Source of the DNA: Balneolaceae bacterium | GTDB lineage: Bacteria > Bacteroidota > Rhodothermia > Balneolales > Balneolaceae | Direction: 5' to 3' | DNA: 10,563 bases | NCBI GenBank assembly: GCA_007129085.1 | Contig: SKWF01000310.1 | Span: 1-10,563 of the forward strand | In this document: positions 1 to 6,068 of the stretch, piece after piece | Position numbering within the stretch: the stretch's first letter is position 1 | How the letters are laid out: every line of letters begins with the position of its first letter | Position numbers and translations under genes: made by a program | Notes under the pieces: generated by a model | Database searches by the model: none | Told to the model about the DNA's origin: nothing | What the model saw: only the letters and a program-made list of their open reading frames with translations

Positions 1-65
1 CGAACACGGCCGTTAAGCTCCGCAGCGCCAATGGTACTGCAATTGCGGTAGAGTAGGTCACTGCC
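1..65 (+). rRNA. rrf: 5S ribosomal RNA, 3' part (5' end outside window)
   Basis: This is the 3' half to two thirds of a 5S rRNA, a structural RNA of the large ribosomal subunit. The loop B/C segment around CGAACACGG, the GCGCCAATGGTACTGC stretch, the small helix IV hairpin ACTGC-AATT-GCGGT and the closing GAGTAGGTCACTGCC match the 5S pattern. The final CTGCC would pair with the missing 5' end. The exact 3' end may lie one or two bases either side of 65. Its position directly before an intrinsic terminator fits the end of a 16S-23S-5S operon entering from the left. Confidence 0.95.
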
Positions 66-84
66 TCATCTTTATTTTTTACTC

Positions 85-119
85 AAAGCCCCGTACGCTA
101 TGCATACGGGGCTTTTTTT
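85..119 (+). terminator. Intrinsic terminator of the rRNA operon
   Basis: A perfect 11-bp stem (AAAGCCCCGTA at 85-95 with TACGGGGCTTT at 105-115) encloses a 9-base loop and runs into seven T residues (113-119). It lies about 20 bases past the 5S rRNA, as expected for the end of an rRNA transcript. The stem is G+C rich in its core. It should isolate the following gene group from rRNA transcription. Confidence 0.93.
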
Positions 120-219
120 ATTTGATTTGGTAAAATGAATTTAATTCGCACTTTCTGTATCTTATTTATGTTAGCAACACCATAAAGTTTACCCCCAAAT
201 CTATAAAATAAGGTAAGAC

Positions 220-1746
220 GTGGATTTTCAATTACAAGAAAAGAAGGCAGTGGACAAAGATTTAACGTATTTTTTATCAGACTATCGTGAACGACTCTCA
301 GAATTATTTAATGAAAGAAATAATGAAGATGAATTGGTCACAACAAGAGGATTGCCACCTTATGTTTTACGTAAAGTTCTAGAGTGTAATCCACTATCAG
401 CATTTATACCATCAGAATATGGAGGAAGAGGTTGCGTAACCAAAGAGGCGATGTCTATGCTTCAAACCACTTCTTATCAGTCTCTGCCCCTGTCTTTAAT
501 GATGGGTATAAATGGAGCGCTTTTTTTACAGCCCGTTGCAAACTATGGTGAAGAAGATGTTAAAAAGAGAGTCTTTGGGAAGTTCATCAAAGAGAAAAAT
601 ATGGGGGGGTTGATGATTACTGAACCTGATTATGGATCAGATGCCCTTCGAATGCAAACAGGTTTTAAGCTCGATGAAGATAGTGACCAATATTCAATAC
701 AAGGCTTAAAGCATTGGGCCGGTTTAACTGGTTGGGCCGATTTTTGGTTGATGACAGCTCGTGGATTAGACGATAAAGGGGAGTTAACCCGGGATATTGG
801 GTTCTTTATCCATGAAAGTAGTAATGGTGGAATTGAAGTAGAAGAGTATTACGAGAATATGGGTTTGTTAATGCTTCCGTATGGAAGAAATAAAGTAGAT
901 ATAGAAGTCCCATCTTCTTATCGGTTACAGCCTAAATCCACCGGTGTAAAAATGATGCTTGATATATTACACCGTAGTCGACTACAGTTTGGTGGAATGG
1001 GTACTGGCTTTTTACAAAGAATGCTCGATGAAGGTATTGATCACTGTAAAGAACGTTTTGTTGGGGGGAAAAGCCTTTTTGAATATGATCAGGTGAAAGA
1101 ACGGTTGGCTAATTTACAATCATATTTCACGGTAAGTTCTGCAGTAAATTATTTTACATCCTCCAATGTACCATTAAGTGAAGATACATCAAGGATGGAT
1201 CTTGCGGCAAATTCCATAAAAAGTGTTATTACTGATTATATGCACGAAGCATCACAATCACTTATGCAACTCGTTGGTGCAAAGGGGTATAAGATGAGTC
1301 ATATTGCGGGACGCTCGATGGTAGACAGTCGGCCATTCCAAATCTTTGAAGGATCTAATGATATTCTTTACCAGCAGATTACTGAATCTGTATTAAAGAA
1401 GATGAAAAGAGCGAAACAGACGAACCTGTACGAGTTTCTTAAAGATTATTCTTTGACTGAATATGCTGCAGAGCATTTTAAAGAGTCTACCAATTTTGAC
1501 GTTAACTATAAGATGGCTCAACGAAACCTTGTTAAACTTGGGCGAGCACTCGGTAGAATTGTAACCATGAACATGACAATCCAATTGGGACAGAGTGGAT
1601 TTAACAGCGATATGGTGTCAAACAGTATTAAGTCTTTGAAAGGTGAAATAAACGGTTTGATTTCTGCTTACAGTAGCAACGAAAGTCCCGATATCATTGA
1701 TAATTACGAGGACAGTAGCTCTTGGTTAGACCTTGTAAAAGCGTAA
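220..1746 (+). CDS. Acyl-CoA dehydrogenase family protein (508 aa)
   Basis: Predicted FAD-dependent acyl-CoA dehydrogenase, which would form a trans-2,3 double bond in an acyl-CoA thioester and pass electrons to an electron-transfer flavoprotein. Visible family marks are TEPDYGSD (residues 134-141, flavin/substrate loop), the middle beta-domain region with KHWAGLTGWADFW (164-176), the helical-domain segment RSRLQFGGMGTGF (252-264), and FEGSNDILY (376-384). Glu377 falls where medium-chain acyl-CoA dehydrogenase has its catalytic base. The protein is roughly 110-120 residues longer than the classical ~390-residue enzymes because of a helical C-terminal extension (about 395-508). The start is GTG at 220: a TAA stop lies in frame at 214-216, so no earlier start is possible, and AAGG (210-213) sits at good spacing. 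It is first of a likely three-gene transcript with the sirtuin 20 bp downstream. Substrate chain length cannot be read from the sequence. Confidence 0.9.
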   Translation: MDFQLQEKKAVDKDLTYFLSDYRERLSELFNERNNEDELVTTRGLPPYVLRKVLECNPLSAFIPSEYGGRGCVTKEAMSMLQTTSYQSLPLSLMMGINGALFLQPVANYGEEDVKKRVFGKFIKEKNMGGLMITEPDYGSDALRMQTGFKLDEDSDQYSIQGLKHWAGLTGWADFWLMTARGLDDKGELTRDIGFFIHESSNGGIEVEEYYENMGLLMLPYGRNKVDIEVPSSYRLQPKSTGVKMMLDILHRSRLQFGGMGTGFLQRMLDEGIDHCKERFVGGKSLFEYDQVKERLANLQSYFTVSSAVNYFTSSNVPLSEDTSRMDLAANSIKSVITDYMHEASQSLMQLVGAKGYKMSHIAGRSMVDSRPFQIFEGSNDILYQQITESVLKKMKRAKQTNLYEFLKDYSLTEYAAEHFKESTNFDVNYKMAQRNLVKLGRALGRIVTMNMTIQLGQSGFNSDMVSNSIKSLKGEINGLISAYSSNESPDIIDNYEDSSSWLDLVKA

Positions 1747-1766
1747 ATTCTATTCCGTAATATATT

Positions 1767-2465
1767 ATGATGAGGGTAACAGTTCTTACCGGTGCCGGAA
1801 TGAGTGCTGATAGTGGTTTAGCTACATTTCGCAATTCCGGTGGGTTGTGGGAAGGATACGATGTTATGGATGTTGCTACCCCGGAAGGTTGGAGTGCTGA
1901 CCCCGAAATGGTGCTCGACTTTTATAATAAAAGGCGTAAACAAGCCTTTTCTGCTCAACCCAACAAAGGGCATAAAGCAATTGCTAAACTTGAAGATCAT
2001 TTCGATGTGGTAGTTATCACTCAAAATGTAGATGATCTTCATGAACGGGCAGGCTCCTCAAATGTAATCCATCTTCACGGTATGCTCCGGGAAGCAAGGA
2101 GTTCAAAAAACCCCAATTTGATTACTGATATCAAAGACAAAGATATTAAACTGGGGGATAAAGCCGAAGATGGAAGTCAGTTACGTCCTAATGTTGTATG
2201 GTTTGGTGAGCCGGTTCCAATGATCGAAAAAGCCGCATCAGAAATCCCCGATACTGATATATTTATAGTTGTGGGTACTTCTCTTGTTGTTTATCCCGCT
2301 GCAGGGTTGACCGATTTTGCGCCACAAGACATTCCGAAATATATAGTCGATCCATCCACACCCGATGTTCACGGATATAGTGAATGGATACACATAAAAG
2401 AACCGGCTGAAACCGGCGTAGTGAAATTAAAAGAGAAACTTGAAAACAAATTTTTGAATGAGTGA
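1767..2465 (+). CDS. cobB: Sir2/CobB-type NAD-dependent protein deacylase, zinc-ligand-free (232 aa)
   Basis: Cytoplasmic sirtuin, predicted to remove acyl groups from lysine side chains using NAD+, giving nicotinamide and O-acyl-ADP-ribose. Visible are GAGMSADSG (residues 9-17) and TFRNSGGLW (20-28) for NAD binding, TQNVDDLH (85-92), the catalytic His104 in HLHG (102-105), VVWFGE (143-148), and VGTSLVVYPA (169-178). Tyr53 and Arg56 in FYNKRR reproduce the Tyr-x-x-Arg pair of SIRT5 and E. coli CobB that favours succinyl/malonyl/glutaryl lysine. The zinc module between residues 105 and 140 is present in length but has none of the usual four cysteines. The whole protein has no cysteine at all. 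The start is one of two adjacent ATGs (1767 or 1770). The gene follows the acyl-CoA dehydrogenase by 20 bp and overlaps the next gene by 8 bp, so co-translation is likely. Confidence 0.93.
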   Translation: MMRVTVLTGAGMSADSGLATFRNSGGLWEGYDVMDVATPEGWSADPEMVLDFYNKRRKQAFSAQPNKGHKAIAKLEDHFDVVVITQNVDDLHERAGSSNVIHLHGMLREARSSKNPNLITDIKDKDIKLGDKAEDGSQLRPNVVWFGEPVPMIEKAASEIPDTDIFIVVGTSLVVYPAAGLTDFAPQDIPKYIVDPSTPDVHGYSEWIHIKEPAETGVVKLKEKLENKFLNE

Positions 2466-3354
2466 TTTTATAAAAGCAACTGAAGCAGAAAAAGAAGCAC
2501 TTGAAAAATATTTGCTACAGTTTTTAAATATTGAGAAGAGATATCCATTATTACCCGGTATTTCAAATAAGCATGCAGTAGCTAACCTTTTTGGACTGGA
2601 TGAAGAAGAGTTAGATAAACTACGTCAGCACTTTACACAAAATACAAAAGAAGCAGCATTAGAAATGTTGAAGGATGATGAAGTGGTAGATTGGGTTAAT
2701 GAACTTCCATTTCAGCCGAATGATACAATTATTGGATTTGGAGATTCATCCACGGATGACCTGCAGGGTTGGTTTGAAATACTGAGAGAAATACTATCTA
2801 TTGCAGTACCTGATGCTGAATTCACATTTATCAACGCAGGGGTTGCACACAACACTACATCTGAAGCGTTACGACGAATGCATCACGATGTTTTGAGTCA
2901 TGAGCCGGATTGGGTTATTACCTCACTCGGAAGTTACGATGCCATGCGCCTCTCTTTTGCACCCAAACGTACTTTACATCCACTGTCGGAAACCTGGGAA
3001 AACCTCTCAACAATTGAGGATGCTATAGGAACTGTAACCGATAATCCCCCAATTTGGATCTCACCAACACCGGTAATTCCCGGACTTTTGGAGGAGATGG
3101 AGCTGTTTGATTTTGATATTCAAGATGCAGATCTGGATCAAATACGTCAGATTATAACCGGTAAGAAAGGCTATATCGTTGATCCGAAAGGCCAACGGCT
3201 GGGAAACCCTCCAGAGGCGTGGTACTATTTAAGTGATGGAATAAACCCATCTCTCTCCGGGCATGTAAATACAGTTAGAGCCCTGCTTTATACGTTGGTT
3301 ACATCTGAAGAAAAAAAGGGTACGGAGATGGCGAAACCGGACGATTTAGAATGA
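2458..3354 (+). CDS. SGNH/GDSL-fold hydrolase-like protein with altered active site (298 aa)
   Basis: The central and C-terminal parts look like the SGNH/GDSL hydrolase fold, whose members are esterases, lipases or acyl-thioesterases. Block I is IIGFGDSSTD (91-100), with the candidate nucleophile Ser97 after Asp96. Block II is INAGVAHNTT (125-134). Block III is ITSLGSYDAMR (154-164), where the usual GxND has become GSYD, so Tyr160 replaces the oxyanion Asn. Block V is LSDGINPSLSGH (258-269), where DxxH has become Asp260-x-x-Asn263. His269, six residues on, is retained but is normally structural. Residues 1-85 form a helical, charged N-terminal extension of unknown role. No signal peptide is visible, so it is probably cytoplasmic. 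The start ATG at 2458 overlaps the sirtuin stop, and the 3' end overlaps the convergent gene by 9 bp. It could be a non-catalytic binding protein or a divergent esterase. Confidence 0.75.
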   Translation: MSDFIKATEAEKEALEKYLLQFLNIEKRYPLLPGISNKHAVANLFGLDEEELDKLRQHFTQNTKEAALEMLKDDEVVDWVNELPFQPNDTIIGFGDSSTDDLQGWFEILREILSIAVPDAEFTFINAGVAHNTTSEALRRMHHDVLSHEPDWVITSLGSYDAMRLSFAPKRTLHPLSETWENLSTIEDAIGTVTDNPPIWISPTPVIPGLLEEMELFDFDIQDADLDQIRQIITGKKGYIVDPKGQRLGNPPEAWYYLSDGINPSLSGHVNTVRALLYTLVTSEEKKGTEMAKPDDLE

Positions 3355-4008
3355 TGTTCGAAAGTTGATGACACCTACGGTTGGCTCAAATTCTCGGGTC
3401 AACCCTTTGTCGGAAAAGTCTGTGTAGGATGTGAGTTGCGGTTGTAGAAAACCAACTTCGTAATTTCCATGCGCCACTTCAATCACTGATGAGCGGTTAA
3501 GCATTTTGCTTGCCAATTGGCCGGGTTCGCGATCAGCCAGGAAAAAGGCATCAATCAAGCCGAAGCCCAAACCGGTCCAAGCACCAACGCTGCTTCCATA
3601 CTGCAATCCCTGAACGATAGGCTTATCCTGAATTAGACGAATTGCCGTACCGATTACCGCTCCGCCACCGGCACCATATACCGTATCAAGTAGAATAATG
3701 ACGGAAGAATTACTCCCACTATTAAAGGTACCGTTAATATAAAAATCATCATCTGCAGGAGCAGAAGCGATATCAATTGCTGCAATACCTGTTCCGGCTA
3801 AAATTCCGGCTCCAAGTCCTATACGAAGTGGGGCAAAATCACTGTTATTGGTAAGTCCCATCGTCGCCAATCCTGCAAGCGAACCAGTGACAGCCCCGTT
3901 TAACACATTACCTGCCAAAAGTTCCTTTGTGTTTTGAGCATTGGCTTGATGCGCCCCTGCAAATATAATGAGAATAGATAGTAGAAAACCGACTGTAATA
4001 TTTTTCAT
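3346..4008 (-). CDS. Secreted glycine-zipper protein, function unknown (220 aa)
   Basis: I do not recognise the family. A clear signal peptide is visible: Lys at position 2, a hydrophobic core (about 5-19) and probable cleavage after AHQANA (residue 24). The mature part has four glycine-rich hydrophobic segments, about 33-51, 63-80, 105-126 and 137-156, with Gly at four-residue spacing typical of glycine zippers. Two of these form one module that recurs exactly 74 residues later (see findings). The last 40 residues alternate hydrophobic and polar residues and end in Phe, which could be a beta hairpin, so an outer-membrane or membrane-associated place is plausible but unproven. It lies 61 bp downstream of the reverse-strand short-chain dehydrogenase and may share its transcript. 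Its stop codon overlaps the end of the forward GDSL-like gene, leaving no room for a separate terminator. Confidence 0.75.
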   Translation of the reverse strand: MKNITVGFLLSILIIFAGAHQANAQNTKELLAGNVLNGAVTGSLAGLATMGLTNNSDFAPLRIGLGAGILAGTGIAAIDIASAPADDDFYINGTFNSGSNSSVIILLDTVYGAGGGAVIGTAIRLIQDKPIVQGLQYGSSVGAWTGLGFGLIDAFFLADREPGQLASKMLNRSSVIEVAHGNYEVGFLQPQLTSYTDFSDKGLTREFEPTVGVINFRTSF

Positions 4009-4069
4009 GAGCTTGATTACGTTATTGGCTGAGAGAAGTTAATAAAAAGATCGGTTCATATACATGGTT

Positions 4070-4765
4070 TTATGATGGATCCATCAGAGATACCGGTAAT
4101 ACTTTACCATTATAAAACTGATGGCCGGTTAACACAAAATCACCAACATATTTCCCCATAGATTCCGGATCTACGGGAGCTTCCATACCCGGAAAAGCAT
4201 TTTCGAGCATTTCGGTTTGAACGGCCCCCAGGCAGAGACAATTGCACGATATCTGTTCATCAGCCAGTTCGGTTCCCAGGCATTCTGTTAAAATTGAGAG
4301 GCCACCTTTTGCCACGCTATATCCTGTCAGCCCGGGAAATTTTGCACTCCCCTGAAAGCCCCCCATACTGCCGATATTTAAAACATGACTCTTATTGTTA
4401 AGGTATGGCAGTAGGTTTTTCGTTAACAGTGACGGTGCAGTTACATTCACATCAAGCTGCTGTTGCCAATCATTCTTTGTTAACTCCTTAAATGGCTTGT
4501 TGATCAGTAGTCCGGCATTATGGATAATTCCATCCAGTTTACGTTCGGTTTGATGGAGATAATCAACCAACTCTTGATGATTCTCCTCATCCGTAATATC
4601 CATCGAAATTGCAGTGATGAGATTAGGGTATTGGTCGGCAAGCTCCTTTAGTTTCTCTTCCGACCTGGCCGCGATAATTACTTTGCACCCCTGTTCTGCA
4701 AGATATTTAGCCGTTTCGTATCCAATGCCTCTGCTTGCTCCTGTAATAAGAATCTGTTTACTCAT
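4070..4765 (-). CDS. Short-chain dehydrogenase/reductase, SDR family (231 aa)
   Basis: Predicted cytoplasmic NAD(P)-dependent oxidoreductase of the classical SDR family. The Rossmann glycine motif TGASRGIG is at residues 8-15, a basic Arg34 in AARSEE follows beta-2 and hints at NADP(H) preference, and NAG is at 83-85. The catalytic tetrad is complete: Asn107 (NVTAP), Ser133 (IGSMGG), Tyr149 and Lys153 (YSVAKGG). At 231 residues it is at the short end of the family and ends soon after the last core strand (GKVLPVSLMDPS). A cluster of cysteines, CNCLC (174-178), sits just before the LGAVQTEM segment that normally reads PGxVxT. The substrate cannot be assigned. It is transcribed divergently from the aminotransferase and may be followed by the glycine-zipper gene on the same transcript. 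Confidence 0.93.
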   Translation of the reverse strand: MSKQILITGASRGIGYETAKYLAEQGCKVIIAARSEEKLKELADQYPNLITAISMDITDEENHQELVDYLHQTERKLDGIIHNAGLLINKPFKELTKNDWQQQLDVNVTAPSLLTKNLLPYLNNKSHVLNIGSMGGFQGSAKFPGLTGYSVAKGGLSILTECLGTELADEQISCNCLCLGAVQTEMLENAFPGMEAPVDPESMGKYVGDFVLTGHQFYNGKVLPVSLMDPS

Positions 4766-4936
4766 AATCTTTTTATGTTGATCGGTTTACAACTGAACAA
4801 TTTATTATAGCGAAGAATCATTCAATACCGGGTTGATATTGGAAGCGCTTTCTTCGTTTATTTCCCGTAGGAAAAAGTAATTTCAAGTGGCAGCAATTTG
4901 TTATTTTAAACTGAATGTATACCTAAAATCAGATTC
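4766..4936. promoter_or_regulatory. Divergent intergenic region with a LacI-type operator-like palindrome at 4839-4854
   Basis: This 171-bp A+T-rich gap must hold the start signals for both the reverse SDR gene and the forward aminotransferase gene. At 4839-4854 the sequence TTGGAAGCGCTTTCTT centres on the palindrome AAGCGCTT. It fits the general LacI/GalR-family (cre-like) operator pattern WTGNAANCGNWNNCAW with one mismatch. A perfect reverse-strand TATAAT lies at 4804-4809, about 40 bp before the SDR start, but no fitting -35 is seen. No convincing Bacteroidetes-type TTG/TAnnTTTG promoter pair was found for either direction. The operator is a pattern match only, and no LacI-family gene is in the window. 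Confidence 0.3.
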
Positions 4937-6055
4937 ATGACTTTGCAAAAAAAACCATCAGTACCGAGTCACATTCAAAAGTTAACTCCCTATGTGGCCG
5001 GCAAAACTATTGCCGAAGTTAAAGAGACCTATAAGCCCAAACAAATATCTAAATTAGCTTCGAACGAGAACAGGCTTGGATTCAGTCCGGCAGTATCTGA
5101 AGCCGTTAAAGATGCGTTAAAAGAAATTCAGGACTATCCCGACCCGATTGCTCGTAAATTAAAGCAGGCTATTGCAGAAAAGAATGCTGTTACTCCAAAT
5201 GAAGTGTTGGTTGCAGCGGGATCAGAAAGTATAATCTCAATCCTCTGCCGCACATTTCTTGAGAAAGAATCTGAATGCGTTACAGCAGATGCCACCTTTG
5301 TAGGATTTTTTGTGCAAGCCGGTGTGATGGGGGCAACCATCAAAAAAGTGCCCGTTACCGACCGGTACAAATTTGATGTAGATGGAATGCTTGCTGCCAT
5401 AGATGAAAACACTAAAATGGTGTATATCGCCAATCCAAACAACCCAACGGGTACTTATCTTGATAAAGAAGAGTTTCAGAAACTGGTAGACGGAGTACCT
5501 GACGATGTTCTGTTGATGGCAGATGAAGCATATTTTGAGTTTGCGAAAGGTGTGGATGATTATCCGCAGGCGCTTGATTACCGAACGGATAACATGGTGA
5601 TTTTGCGAACATTTTCGAAAGCGTACGGCCTGGCCGGTTTCCGAATTGGATACTGTATCGCCAACGAGGAATTAATCACGCAAATGATGAAAACGAAGCT
5701 TACATTTGAGCCGACGGCAACAGCCCAGGCGGCAGCGCTTGCAGCGTATGGTGATGACGAGTTCCTCCAAAAAGGAATTGATGTTGTTGAAGGTGGCAAA
5801 AAAGATCTCTACCGGTTTTTTGATGAGCAAAAAGTTGAATATATGCCGTCGATATCAAATTCGGTGATGATGATCCTTGAAAATGAGCAGAAAGCAGTCG
5901 ATTTTACACAGGCGATGCTTGAGGAAGGTGTAATTTTACGCAGAATAAATGCCTTCGGGCTTCCGAATTGTGTTCGAATTACGATAGGGTTGGATAACGA
6001 GATGCAGCACTTCAAGGAGAGTTTCCTGAAGGTAAAAGAAGAAATTTTAGTTTAA
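4937..6055 (+). CDS. hisC: Histidinol-phosphate aminotransferase family, PLP-dependent (372 aa)
   Basis: Class I/II fold-type I aminotransferase of the HisC subfamily, using pyridoxal phosphate. HisC converts imidazole-acetol phosphate and glutamate to histidinol phosphate and 2-oxoglutarate in histidine synthesis. Family marks are ASNENRLGFSP (41-51), AAGSESI (93-99), NPNNPTG (166-172), Asp196 in ADEAYFEF (195-202), the Schiff-base Lys228 in TFSKAYGLAGFRIGY (225-239) with phosphate-binding Arg236, and the carboxylate-binding Arg347 in VRITIG. Length is normal for the family (about 350-370). The start ATG at 4937 has no clear Shine-Dalgarno. No other his genes are nearby. Instead it precedes a 2-oxo acid dehydrogenase E1 by 13 bp, almost certainly in one operon, so an aromatic or other amino-acid aminotransferase role is a real alternative, as HisC-like enzymes are often broad. 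Confidence 0.9.
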   Translation: MTLQKKPSVPSHIQKLTPYVAGKTIAEVKETYKPKQISKLASNENRLGFSPAVSEAVKDALKEIQDYPDPIARKLKQAIAEKNAVTPNEVLVAAGSESIISILCRTFLEKESECVTADATFVGFFVQAGVMGATIKKVPVTDRYKFDVDGMLAAIDENTKMVYIANPNNPTGTYLDKEEFQKLVDGVPDDVLLMADEAYFEFAKGVDDYPQALDYRTDNMVILRTFSKAYGLAGFRIGYCIANEELITQMMKTKLTFEPTATAQAAALAAYGDDEFLQKGIDVVEGGKKDLYRFFDEQKVEYMPSISNSVMMILENEQKAVDFTQAMLEEGVILRRINAFGLPNCVRITIGLDNEMQHFKESFLKVKEEILV

Positions 6056-6068
6056 CAGAATTAAAAAC

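Noticed and set aside
202..207. TATAAA as a -10 promoter box for the acyl-CoA dehydrogenase gene
   Set aside because: It is only 13 bases before the start codon, has no matching -35 at proper distance, and A+T-rich leaders often contain such hexamers.
4074..4085. GATGGATCCATC palindrome near the SDR stop codon
   Set aside because: It lies within the SDR coding sequence, has no loop or T tract and is explained by the codons for the last residues.
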